DNA from: Candidatus Rokuibacteriota bacterium | GTDB lineage: Bacteria > Methylomirabilota > Methylomirabilia > Rokubacteriales > CSP1-6 | DNA: 64,000 nucleotides | Reading direction: 5' to 3' | Assembly (NCBI GenBank): GCA_003220495.1 | Contig: QHSP01000023.1 | Span: 1-64,000, forward strand | Shown here: positions 32,498 to 41,200 of the stretch, in pieces | Layout of the letters: every line of letters begins with the position of its first letter | How positions within the stretch are numbered: position 1 is the stretch's first letter | Notes under the pieces: generated by a model | Told to the model about the DNA's origin: nothing | The model's database searches: none | What the model saw: only the letters and a program-made list of their open reading frames with translations | Position numbers and translations under genes: made by a program

Positions 32498-35065
32498 GTG
32501 CAGCCTCGAGCCGTCGCGTTCGCGTCATCCGGCCGGCTCGACTCCTGTCCATTGGCCAGCGAGCCACTCGAGGCCCGGGGTCGGTTCTTCTTCGCCGGCC
32601 CCGAGAAAGTCCTGCTCAAGGGAATCACCTACGGGCCATTCGCCCCCGCCGGCGACGGCGACCAGTTCCCGGACCCTCAGACGGTCGAGACCGACCTGGC
32701 TCTCATGAACGAGCTCGGGGCCAACACTCTCAGGACGTTCACGGTCCCGCCGCGCTGGTTGCTCGATCTGACGGCGCGCCGAGGTATGCGCGTGATGGTC
32801 GGCATCCCCTGGGCCGAGCACGTGTGCTTCCTCGACTCGAAAGAGCTGACCCGGAGTATTCGCGACACGGTGGCGCGGGCGGCCGAGCAGTGCGAAGGCC
32901 ATCCCGCCGTGGCGGCATTGCTCGTGGGCAACGAGATCCCCTCGGATATCGTTCGCTGGTACGGTGCCAAGCGAGTCGCCGCCTTCTTGCGCGAGCTGGT
33001 GGACGTGGTCAAGAGCCGCGAGCCCGGGCGGCTCGTCGGCTACGCCAACTTCCCTTCGACCGAGTATCTCGAAACCGATTTCACCGACTTCCTCGCGTTC
33101 AACGTCTACCTGCACCGCGAGGAGGATTTGCGCCGCTATCTCTACCGTCTGCACACGCTCGCCGGCGACCGGCCGCTCGTGCTCACGGAGTTCGGCATGG
33201 ACTCCGGCCGCGAAGGCCGCGAGCGGCAGGCGTCCACGCTCTCCTGGCAGGTGCGGACCGCGCTCACGATGGGCGCGGCCGGCACCTTCCCGTTCTCGTT
33301 CACGGACGAGTGGTTCACCGGCGGCTACGAGATCCAGGACTGGGCATTCGGCCTGGTCGACCGCGAGCGGCGGCCCAAGCCCGCGTTTCACGCGGTGCAG
33401 CGCTGGTACGCGTCCGACGAGCTGCCGCCCCTGCCCGAGTACCCGAAGGTGTCCATCGTCGTCTGCGCCTACAACGCCGAGAGCACGATGGACGCGTGCC
33501 TCGAATCGCTTCAGAGCTTGCGCTACCCCGCCTACGAGGTGGTGGTGGTCGACGACGGCTCCAAGGACCGGACCGGCGCGATCGCGGACCAGTACGACGC
33601 CGTGCACGTCGTCCACCAGGAGAACAAGGGGCTGAGCGCGGCCCGCAACGTCGGGATCGCGCATTCCCGCGGCGACATCGTGGCGTTCACCGATTCCGAT
33701 TGCGTCGCGGATCCTGACTGGCTCTACTATCTCGTCGCGACGTTCATCTCCTCCGGGCTGCCGGCGGTCGGCGGACCCAATTTGCCGCCTCCCGAGGACT
33801 CCTTCGTCGCGTCCTGCGTGGCGTCGTCTCCGGGCGGCCCTCTCCACGTGCTGTTGAACGACGAGGAGGCCGAGCACATTCCCGGGTGCAACATGGCGTT
33901 CCGCCGCGAGGTGCTCGAGGAGATCAGTGGCTTCGATCCGATCTACCGAGCCGCCGGCGACGACGTCGACCTCTGCTGGCGACTACAAGAACGGGGTCAT
34001 CGGATCGGCTTCAGCCCAGCCGCGATGGTCTGGCATTTCCGGCGCAACACCGTCCAGGCTTACATCGGCCAGCAGCGCGGATACGGCAAGGCCGAGGCGC
34101 TCCTGTACTTCAGGCATCCCCATCGCTTCAACGCCCTCCTCTACTCGCGCTGGCGCGGCCGGATCTACGGCGGCATCTCGTCGCTGTTCTCGTGGCGCCG
34201 GCCGGTGGTCTACGGCGGTGTCTTCGGCCGCGGCCTGTTCCAGACGCTGTACCAGCCGCCCCAGAGCTTCCTCGCGCATCTGCCCTTCACGTTCGAGTGG
34301 AACGTGGCGGCCGCCGCCCTCGTGCTGCTGGCGTTGGCGCGCCGGAGCTGGGCGATGGCGGCGCTGGGCCTGCTCCCGCTCATGCTCACGTGGGGCTCGT
34401 GCCTGGGCGCTGCGCTGCGCGCGCGCGTGGATCCCCCCGCCGACTTCTTCCGTGGGCGTCTGATGATCGCGCTGCTGACGTATCTGGGCCCGCTGCTCCG
34501 TTGCGTCGAACGATATCGCTGGTGGATCCGCGGTCTTTCCGCCGCGGAGCCGGTGCGGCGAAGCCGATCGCGCATGTTGCCTCTGTCGTGGCGCGAGTGC
34601 GCGTTCTCGCTGTCGTTCTGGAGCGAGAACGGCCTCGAGAAGGAGGCGATCCTGCACGGGCTCCGGGAGGGTGTCACCGCCCGCAAGTACCTGGTCCTGG
34701 TGGACCAGGGATGGAGCGACTGGGATCTCGAGGTCCACGGCGGTCTCTGGTCCAGGGCGCGGATCAAGGTCGCCTCCGAGAACCACGGCGGCGAGCGTCG
34801 GGTCCTCCGTATCAAGTGCGAGATTCGAGGCTCGTGGCTCCTGAGCCTGGGCACGCTGAGCGCGATCACGCTCGCGCTGCTGGGTCTGAAGATCGGCTTC
34901 GTGCCGTTGATTCTCACCGCCGCCGCGCTCGTCATGAGCGTCGCGTTCGTTCGGGAGGGCCTGGGCCTCGGCCGGATGGTCCACGAGGTGCTCCAGACGG
35001 TGGCGCGCCGTGCGCGGCTGCATCACGCCCCGCGCCTTCAGGATTTCCCGGCCCCGGTGAAGTGA
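32498..35065 (+). CDS. GH-A-type glycosidase domain fused to a family-2 glycosyltransferase
   Basis: A membrane protein of 855 aa. Residues about 35-305 form a TIM-barrel glycosidase domain with GH2/GH5-like catalytic motifs: acid/base Glu146 in VGNEIPSD and nucleophile Glu231 in LTEFGMDS, then DWAFGLVDRERRPKPAFHA. From about 317 a GT2 domain follows (VSIVVCAYNAEST, VVVVDDGSKDRTG, FTDSDCVADPDW with the DxD, and GCNMAFRREVLEEISGFDP). The C-terminal third has hydrophobic segments (AAAALVLLALARRSWAM..., LSAITLALLGLKIGFVPLIL). No signal or helix precedes the glycosidase, so both catalytic domains appear cytoplasmic. It heads the cluster; the exporter gene overlaps its stop. Confidence 0.82.
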   Translation: MQPRAVAFASSGRLDSCPLASEPLEARGRFFFAGPEKVLLKGITYGPFAPAGDGDQFPDPQTVETDLALMNELGANTLRTFTVPPRWLLDLTARRGMRVMVGIPWAEHVCFLDSKELTRSIRDTVARAAEQCEGHPAVAALLVGNEIPSDIVRWYGAKRVAAFLRELVDVVKSREPGRLVGYANFPSTEYLETDFTDFLAFNVYLHREEDLRRYLYRLHTLAGDRPLVLTEFGMDSGREGRERQASTLSWQVRTALTMGAAGTFPFSFTDEWFTGGYEIQDWAFGLVDRERRPKPAFHAVQRWYASDELPPLPEYPKVSIVVCAYNAESTMDACLESLQSLRYPAYEVVVVDDGSKDRTGAIADQYDAVHVVHQENKGLSAARNVGIAHSRGDIVAFTDSDCVADPDWLYYLVATFISSGLPAVGGPNLPPPEDSFVASCVASSPGGPLHVLLNDEEAEHIPGCNMAFRREVLEEISGFDPIYRAAGDDVDLCWRLQERGHRIGFSPAAMVWHFRRNTVQAYIGQQRGYGKAEALLYFRHPHRFNALLYSRWRGRIYGGISSLFSWRRPVVYGGVFGRGLFQTLYQPPQSFLAHLPFTFEWNVAAAALVLLALARRSWAMAALGLLPLMLTWGSCLGAALRARVDPPADFFRGRLMIALLTYLGPLLRCVERYRWWIRGLSAAEPVRRSRSRMLPLSWRECAFSLSFWSENGLEKEAILHGLREGVTARKYLVLVDQGWSDWDLEVHGGLWSRARIKVASENHGGERRVLRIKCEIRGSWLLSLGTLSAITLALLGLKIGFVPLILTAAALVMSVAFVREGLGLGRMVHEVLQTVARRARLHHAPRLQDFPAPVK

Positions 35066-36846
35066 GCCGCGTCGCCCGCCGGGTCCTGCCCTACCTGCGC
35101 GCGCACCGAGGGGCGCTCCTGTGGGCGCTCGTCCAGGTGCTGCTCCTCGGCGTGTGCGAGCTGCTGAAACCGTGGCCGCTCAAGGTGATCATCGATTCGG
35201 TGCTGGGCGGGCACCCGCTGCCGTGGGGGCTCGCAGCCGGATGGTCGCCGTCCTCGGTCCTTGTCGCGGCGTGCGCCGCCCTGGTGCTCGTCTACGCGCT
35301 GCTCGCGGCTCTGACCGTGCTGAACAACTACACGACGATCGGCATCGGTCAGCGGATGGTGAACGATCTGCGCGGCAGCCTCTACGGTCACCTGCATCGG
35401 CTCTCGCTCGCGTTTCACAGCCGTGCGGCGGCCGGGGATCTGCTCTACCGCGTGACGGCGGACACGCTGGCCCTGCAAACGCTCACGATGAACTGCTTCT
35501 TCCCCGCGGTCTCCGCGCTGGTCTTCCTCGTCGGGATGAGCGTGATCATGTTCCGGCTCGACGCCGGGCTCACCCTGCTGGCCCTGGCCGTGTGCCCGGC
35601 GCTGTTCCTCGCCATCGCGCGGCTGAACGGACGCATCATGCGGGCCGCCGGCCACATGCGGGCCAGCGAAAGCCAGGTCTACGCGCACGTGCAGCGCAGC
35701 ATGTCGGCGGTGCGGGTGATCCAGGCCTTCACGCGCGAGGACGACGAGCACCGCCGGTTCATGGCGCTGTCCGGGCAAAGCCTCGCCGCCGGTCTGCGGC
35801 TCTACATGCTGCAGACCCTCTCGTCGGGCGTGGTCAGCGTGGTGATCGCCTGCGGGACGGCTGCGCTCGTGTGGGTCGGCGCCCGCCACGTCCTCGACGG
35901 CACCCTCTCCGTCGGCTCGCTGGTCATCTTCGTCTCCTATCTGGCCTCCCTGTACGCGCCGATCAACAGCATGTTCCAGACCTACGGCCTGGCCCAGTCC
36001 TCCGTGGTGGGAGTCCAGCGCGTCTTCGAGGTCCTCGACGTCGAGCGCGACCTCGTCGATGGGCGGCGCGAGTTTCCCGCCGGCGGCGCGCGCGGCGAGG
36101 TGGTGTACGAGGACGTCTCGTTCGAGTACACGGCGGGCCGGCCCGTGCTCCAGGCGGTGACGCTCCGGGTCGCGCCGGGACAGAAGGTGGCGGTGGTCGG
36201 TGCGACCGGCGCTGGCAAGTCCACCTTGCTGAGCCTGCTGCCGCGTTTCTACGACCCGACGGCCGGCCGCGTGCTCGTCGACAGCATCGATGTCAGGGAC
36301 TACAGAATGGCGTCGCTGCGCCGCCAGATCGCCATCGTTCCCCAGCCCGCGCTCGTGTTTCCGACGACCCTGGCCGAGAACATCGCCTTCGGACGGCCGG
36401 GCGCGCGCCGCGAGGAGATCGTCGAGGCGGCGCGGCTGGCCCGCATCGACGCGATGATCGCCGGATTGCCCGCGGGCTACGAGACGGTGGTGGGCGAGCA
36501 GGGCGTGACGCTCTCCGAAGGCGAGAAGCAGCGGCTCACCATCGCTCGGGCCATCCTCCGCGACTCGCCGATCCTCATCCTCGACGAGCCGACGTCCTCC
36601 CTCGACTCGGAGACCGAAGCGCTTCTGATGCAAGGCCTGGAACGGCTGACCGCCGGGCGCACGACGTTCATCATCGCCCACCGGCTATCGACCGTACGGA
36701 AGGCGGACCTGATCGTCGTGCTCCGCCAGGGGCAGATCGTGGAGCAGGGCGCCTTCGACGACCTGATCGCGCAGGGCGGGATGTTCGCCTCGCTCTACCG
36801 GCTGCAGACCGGGTCGCGTTCGGGCGTCACGCTCAGGGCTCCGTAG
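35062..36846 (+). CDS. ABC exporter half-transporter, MsbA/NdvA-like
   Basis: A 594-aa exporter with an N-terminal six-helix domain and a C-terminal ATPase. The ATPase has Walker A (GATGAGKST), Q-loop (IVPQPALVFPTT), signature (LSEGEKQRL, with Glu-Gly in place of the usual Gly-Gly), Walker B (ILILDEPTSSLD) and H-loop (IIAHRLST). Homodimers of this type flip lipids, or export beta-glucans (NdvA/ChvA, similar length) or peptides. Its GTG start overlaps the stop of the GH-GT2 gene (GTGA), so it most likely exports that enzyme's glycan product. The track ORF begins about 390 codons upstream in another frame. Confidence 0.88.
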   Translation: MSRVARRVLPYLRAHRGALLWALVQVLLLGVCELLKPWPLKVIIDSVLGGHPLPWGLAAGWSPSSVLVAACAALVLVYALLAALTVLNNYTTIGIGQRMVNDLRGSLYGHLHRLSLAFHSRAAAGDLLYRVTADTLALQTLTMNCFFPAVSALVFLVGMSVIMFRLDAGLTLLALAVCPALFLAIARLNGRIMRAAGHMRASESQVYAHVQRSMSAVRVIQAFTREDDEHRRFMALSGQSLAAGLRLYMLQTLSSGVVSVVIACGTAALVWVGARHVLDGTLSVGSLVIFVSYLASLYAPINSMFQTYGLAQSSVVGVQRVFEVLDVERDLVDGRREFPAGGARGEVVYEDVSFEYTAGRPVLQAVTLRVAPGQKVAVVGATGAGKSTLLSLLPRFYDPTAGRVLVDSIDVRDYRMASLRRQIAIVPQPALVFPTTLAENIAFGRPGARREEIVEAARLARIDAMIAGLPAGYETVVGEQGVTLSEGEKQRLTIARAILRDSPILILDEPTSSLDSETEALLMQGLERLTAGRTTFIIAHRLSTVRKADLIVVLRQGQIVEQGAFDDLIAQGGMFASLYRLQTGSRSGVTLRAP

Positions 36847-36874
36847 GTCCACCTGCGATCGACGAGGGACAGCG

Positions 36875-37606
36875 ATGACCCAGATGCCGGACCTGACCCG
36901 AGCGCGCCATCTGGACGAGATCGGCTGGTTTCTCTATCACGAAAAGTACCGCCGCGACGAGTTCGGCGGCTCGTACGCGGCCGAGCGGCTCGCGAACTCC
37001 CGACTTTTGCTCGCCGAGGTGGCGAGATTCCTCGGGCGAGACAGCGACTGGTTCCGGGACAAGACGGTCGTGAGCATCGGCTGCGGTTGCACCGGTGATC
37101 TCGCCGCGTTCCCCGCCGCCGTCAAGATCGCCATCGATCCCCTGCTCAACCTGTACCAGCAGCTCGGCATGCTGCTCGCCGACGAGACCGGCGGTCGAAC
37201 GGTGTATCTCTCGATCGGGGCGGAAGACCTGCCGCTGACCGACGAGGTCGCCGACGTGATCATCTGCCGGAACGCGCTCGATCACATGCACGATCCCAGC
37301 GCCGCCTTGAGCGAGCTCTCTCGGATCCTCCGCGACGACGGAGCGCTGTTCGTCAGCGTCGACATCGGCGGCCTTCCGACGCCCGACGAGCCGACGGTCT
37401 TCACGGTCGACAGTCTCCGCGCCGCCCTGCGGGAGCGGTTCGAGGTGGCGGTGCTGACCGACCATTCCGCGCCGCACAGCAAGGGGCGTAGCTGCAGCGT
37501 GAGACTCGTCGGCCGTAAGGCAGCACGGCCGAGGTTGATGCTCGACAAGCAGCAGCTCCTCGAGCGCTACGAGGCCCGCCTGGCGCAGGAGGAGCGCGCG
37601 CCATGA
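36875..37606 (+). CDS. class I SAM-dependent methyltransferase
   Basis: A 243-aa methyltransferase of the Methyltransf_11 type. SAM motif I is VVSIGCGCTGDLAAFP, motif II is LPLTDEVADVIICRNALDHM, and motif III is LRDDGALFVSVD. Placed between the exporter and the first GT-B-like gene, it may methylate a sugar or a lipid acceptor of the cluster's product. The stop overlaps the next start (ATGA). Confidence 0.85.
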   Translation: MTQMPDLTRARHLDEIGWFLYHEKYRRDEFGGSYAAERLANSRLLLAEVARFLGRDSDWFRDKTVVSIGCGCTGDLAAFPAAVKIAIDPLLNLYQQLGMLLADETGGRTVYLSIGAEDLPLTDEVADVIICRNALDHMHDPSAALSELSRILRDDGALFVSVDIGGLPTPDEPTVFTVDSLRAALRERFEVAVLTDHSAPHSKGRSCSVRLVGRKAARPRLMLDKQQLLERYEARLAQEERAP

Positions 37607-38745
37607 GCTTCACCGTCTGTGTCGGCTGCTACACGCTCCGCTACATCGCGGGCGGCGCCTACATGTGGATGTTCCTCAACTGGGTGCTCGGCTTCCAGGC
37701 CCTGGGTTGCCGCGTGATCTGGCTGGACTCCTCGGACATCGGACGGGCGCCCGATGCGGTCGCGCGCGATGTCGAGCTGCTCCGCCGGCGCCTCGTGCCG
37801 TACGGGTTGGACCGCGATCTGAGCGTGATCTACCGCGACGGCACACCGGTGCCGAGGACGACGGACGCGGCCGAGTGGCGCGATCTCGACGGAGCGCGGA
37901 GCGCTGATCTCTTCGTCAACCTGGGCTACGATCTCAGTCGCTCGGTTCGCGAGAGCTTTCGGCGCGCGGCGTTCGTCGACATCGACCCGGGATTGACACA
38001 GCTGTGGGCGCACGCGGGACAGCTCGACATCGGCTCCCACAACATCTACTTCACGCTTGGCGAGACGGTGGGGCAGCCCGGCTCGCGTATCCCGACCTGC
38101 GGCGTGCGCTGGCTGCACGTGCCGCCGCCGGTGTTCTTGCCGGCCTGGCCGATGGCGCGCGCGCACGACGAGGCGCCCTATACGACCGTGTCGAACTGGT
38201 GGGACGCAAACGGCTGGCTCGACGTCGACGGCACGCTCGTGGACAACAGCAAGCGGTCGGCGTTCCTCGAATACCTCGAGCTGCCGTCCCACACCAAGGC
38301 GCGGCTCGAGCTGGCGCTGCCGCTGGCGCCTGATCACGATCCGACCGGGGATTTGCAGACGCTGGCCCGAAACGGATGGCGGGTGCGGCACGTCTCCGGG
38401 GTCAGTGGCTGCCCCGACGCCCACCGCCGGTACGTCCAGGGTTCCCGCGGGGAATTCAGCTGCATGAAGCGGGGCTACCGGCTGCTGCAGACCGCGTGGA
38501 TCGGCGAGCGTTCCGTGAACTACCTCGCCTCCGGCAAGCCCGTGATCGTGGAGCACACCGGCCCGAGCCGCATCCTGCCGGACGCCGAGGGGCTCTTCCG
38601 GTTTCGTAACCCGGAGCAAGCCAGCGCGGCGCTCCGGGCGGTCGAATCGGACTACCCGCGCCACGCGCGGGCGGCCCGAGCACTGGCCGAGACGTATTTC
38701 GATGCGGTAAACGTGGCGCGGGCGGTCGCGGAGCGGGCCGCGTAG
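37603..38745 (+). CDS. GT-B-like glycosyltransferase, paralogue 1
   Basis: A soluble 380-aa protein, first of three related genes. The N-terminal half has a Rossmann-like start (GGAYMWMFLNWVLGFQALGCRVIW) and a middle segment around DIDPGLTQLW. The C-terminal half has the nucleotide-sugar-type region GERSVNYLASGKPVIVEHTG and ends in a helix with RHARAARALAETYFD. This layout matches GT-B enzymes of the CgeB/Glyco_trans_1_2 type. Donor and acceptor are unknown. It is the most divergent of the three. ATGA overlap with the methyltransferase. Confidence 0.7.
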   Translation: MSFTVCVGCYTLRYIAGGAYMWMFLNWVLGFQALGCRVIWLDSSDIGRAPDAVARDVELLRRRLVPYGLDRDLSVIYRDGTPVPRTTDAAEWRDLDGARSADLFVNLGYDLSRSVRESFRRAAFVDIDPGLTQLWAHAGQLDIGSHNIYFTLGETVGQPGSRIPTCGVRWLHVPPPVFLPAWPMARAHDEAPYTTVSNWWDANGWLDVDGTLVDNSKRSAFLEYLELPSHTKARLELALPLAPDHDPTGDLQTLARNGWRVRHVSGVSGCPDAHRRYVQGSRGEFSCMKRGYRLLQTAWIGERSVNYLASGKPVIVEHTGPSRILPDAEGLFRFRNPEQASAALRAVESDYPRHARAARALAETYFDAVNVARAVAERAA

Positions 38746-38802
38746 CCCGTTCGGCCACCGAGGGCGTCCGCGAGCCGGCATTCGGGGGGCGCGGCGAGCA
38801 CA

Positions 38803-39963
38803 ATGGCGCGTATCGCGGTCAATACCTACATGGTGCGATACCCGCTCGGGGGCAACCTGTCCTGGGCGCTGCAATGGATCGTCGGCCTGCAGCGGCTGGG
38901 TCACGACGTCTACGTCGTGGAAAAGAGCGGTTATCGCGACGCGTGCTTCGACCTCGGGCGCAACATCATGACCGACGATTGCCGCTACGGCGTGTCGATC
39001 GTGCGGCCGCTCCTCGCGCGCTTCGGCCTCGAGGATCGCTGGTGCTACGTGGACGCCGGCGGCCGATACCACGGCCTGCCGCGCGCCCGAATCGAGGCGC
39101 TGCTCGGCGCTGCCGATCTGTTCCTGGACATGGGCACCCACGGCGTCACGCGGGAAGGTAGCTGGCTCGAGGAGGCCGTCCACGTCAAGTGTCGCGTGCT
39201 GGTGGGCACGGAGCCGGGAGTCACTCAGATAAGGATGGCGCTCAAGCACGACACCGGGGAGCCGCTACCCGAATACGACGTGTACTACACGACCGGCCTG
39301 AACATCGGCACGGCGGAGAGCACCGCGCCGACGATCGGTCGCCACTGGCGGCCGATCGTCGATCCGGTGGTGATCGAGCTGTTCCCCTGCGCGCCCGCGC
39401 CTGCCGCGGCCCCCTTCACGACGGTGATGAACTGGCAGTCGATGGCGCCCATCGTCTTCGACGGCGTCGAGTACGGTCAGAAGGACCGGGAGTTCGCCAA
39501 GTTCATCGACCTGCCCGCACGAACCCGGATTCAGCTCGAGCTTGCCGCGGCCGGCCGCTCCATGCCGGCCGATCAGCTTCGCGCGGCGGGGTGGCGGCTC
39601 CGGAACGCCCACGAGGTCACCTCCTCGGTCGAGGGCTACCTCGCCTACATCGCGGCCTCCCAAGGAGAGTTCGCGGTCTGCAAGCATTCGTGCGTCGCCA
39701 TGAACGTCGGCTGGTTCAGCGATCGCGGCGCCGCATACCTGGCGAGCGGCCGGCCGGTGGTGATGCAGGAGACGGGCTTCAGCCGCCACCTGCCGTGCGG
39801 ACGAGGGCTCTACGCCGTCCGGACGGTGGAGGAAGCCGCCGCGGCGATCGACGAGATCGCCGGCGACTGGGAGCGGCACGCGCGCTGGGCGCGCGAGGTG
39901 GCTCGGGAATATCTGGACGCGCGAAAGGTTCTCGGCCGGATGCTGGAGGAGCTGGCGCTGTGA
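38803..39963 (+). CDS. GT-B-like glycosyltransferase, paralogue 2
   Basis: A 386-aa paralogue of the genes on either side. Shared landmarks are YPLGGNLSWALQWIVGLQRLGHDVYVVE at the N terminus, a GTEPGVTQIRM stretch, FTTVMNWQSM, YGQKDREFAKFIDLP, and the C-terminal GEFAVCKHSCVAMNVGWFS...YLASGRPVVMQETGFSRHLP. The spacing of landmarks is the same in all three, indicating duplication followed by divergence. It starts 57 bases after paralogue 1. No signal peptide or helix was seen, so it should act at the cytoplasmic face before export. Confidence 0.72.
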   Translation: MARIAVNTYMVRYPLGGNLSWALQWIVGLQRLGHDVYVVEKSGYRDACFDLGRNIMTDDCRYGVSIVRPLLARFGLEDRWCYVDAGGRYHGLPRARIEALLGAADLFLDMGTHGVTREGSWLEEAVHVKCRVLVGTEPGVTQIRMALKHDTGEPLPEYDVYYTTGLNIGTAESTAPTIGRHWRPIVDPVVIELFPCAPAPAAAPFTTVMNWQSMAPIVFDGVEYGQKDREFAKFIDLPARTRIQLELAAAGRSMPADQLRAAGWRLRNAHEVTSSVEGYLAYIAASQGEFAVCKHSCVAMNVGWFSDRGAAYLASGRPVVMQETGFSRHLPCGRGLYAVRTVEEAAAAIDEIAGDWERHARWAREVAREYLDARKVLGRMLEELAL

Positions 39964-40042
39964 GGACCGCGCTCGGACATCTCGCTGGCCTCCGCGCCAA
40001 TCGCGGCGCGGCGCGCATCGTGCGGCAAACGATCCAGGCGCG

Positions 40043-41200
40043 ATGAGCGCCGGGCTTCGGATCGTCGTCAGCGGGCTCATAGCGCAGTATCCGCTGGGCG
40101 GCGTGGCCTGGGACTACCTGCAGTACATCGTGGGCCTGGCGCGCCTCGGCCACGACGTCTACTACCTCGAGGACACGGGGCAGTGGCCCTACAACCCGGT
40201 CGAAGGTGGGTTGAGCAGTAGCTGCACGTTCAACGTCGAATATCTGAATGTCCTCATGGCGCGCTACGGGCTCGCCGATCGCTGGGCCTATCGGTTTCCC
40301 AAGGGGTCCCGGTGGTTCGGCGTCTCCGACGTCCGCCGTGCGGAGGTGCTGCGGAGCGCCGACCTGCTCGTGAATGTCTCGGGGACGCTGGAGCGGCCCG
40401 GGGAGTACCGGTGTGTGCGGCGGCTCGCCTACATCGATTCGGATCCGGTGTTCACGCAGATCAAGCTGGCGCGCGGCCAGGCGGACTTTCGCCAGCTCGT
40501 CGATCTGCACGACGTCCACTTCAGCTTCGGCGAGCGGTTCTCCGAGGCCGTTCCCGATACCGGCCATCGCTGGCATCCCACCCGCCAGCCGATCGTGCTG
40601 TCCGAGTGGCCGGTCTCGCCGCCGAGCCGCGAGGTCTTCACCACCGTGATGAACTGGACCAGTTACAACCCGGTCCTCTACAACGGTCAGAGCTACGGAC
40701 AGAAGGACGTCGAGTTCATGCGCTTTCTCGAGCTTCCGAGCCGGGTGACGCCGACTGTGCTCGAGATCGCCGTCAACGAGGGCAAAGTGCGCCGAACGCC
40801 GCGCGCCCTGCTCGCCCACAAGGGCTGGCGAGTCGTCGACCCGGCGACGGTCTGCCCGGATCTGGAGAGCTATCACCGGTACATCGAGTCGTCCAAGGCC
40901 GAGTGGAGTGTCGCCAAGAACGGCTACGTCGTGGGCCAGGCGGGCTGGTTCAGCGGCCGTTCGGCCTGCTATCTCGCCGCCGGGCGGCCGGTCGTCGTAC
41001 AGGACAGCGGCTTCGCCGGCCTCCTGCCCGTGGGAGAAGGTCTCCTGTCGTTCACCACGATGGACGAAGCGGTGGCCGCCATCCGCGAGGTGCAGGCGAG
41101 CTACGCCCGCCACGCCAAGGCGGCCCGGGCGATCGCGGAGAGCTATTTCGACTCGGACAAGATCCTCACCCGCCTCATCGAGTCCGCCGCGGAAGGCTAG
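40043..41200 (+). CDS. GT-B-like glycosyltransferase, paralogue 3
   Basis: A 385-aa paralogue, closest to paralogue 2: YPLGGVAWDYLQYIVGLARLGHDVYYLED, AYIDSDPVFTQIK, FTTVMNWTSY, YGQKDVEFMRFLELP, and GWFSGRSACYLAAGRPVVVQDSGFAGLLP. The conserved Trp-Phe-Ser...Ser/Gly...YLA-x-GRPVV block probably binds the nucleotide sugar. It closes the cluster; its last 4 bases overlap the end of the convergent dehydrogenase gene. The preceding gap of 79 bases shows no clear promoter, so it likely belongs to the same transcript. Confidence 0.72.
   Translation: MSAGLRIVVSGLIAQYPLGGVAWDYLQYIVGLARLGHDVYYLEDTGQWPYNPVEGGLSSSCTFNVEYLNVLMARYGLADRWAYRFPKGSRWFGVSDVRRAEVLRSADLLVNVSGTLERPGEYRCVRRLAYIDSDPVFTQIKLARGQADFRQLVDLHDVHFSFGERFSEAVPDTGHRWHPTRQPIVLSEWPVSPPSREVFTTVMNWTSYNPVLYNGQSYGQKDVEFMRFLELPSRVTPTVLEIAVNEGKVRRTPRALLAHKGWRVVDPATVCPDLESYHRYIESSKAEWSVAKNGYVVGQAGWFSGRSACYLAAGRPVVVQDSGFAGLLPVGEGLLSFTTMDEAVAAIREVQASYARHAKAARAIAESYFDSDKILTRLIESAAEG

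Noticed and set aside
38746-38802. Promoter between GT-B paralogues 1 and 2
   Set aside because: No -35/-10 or -24/-12 pair better than background was seen in the 57-base gap.
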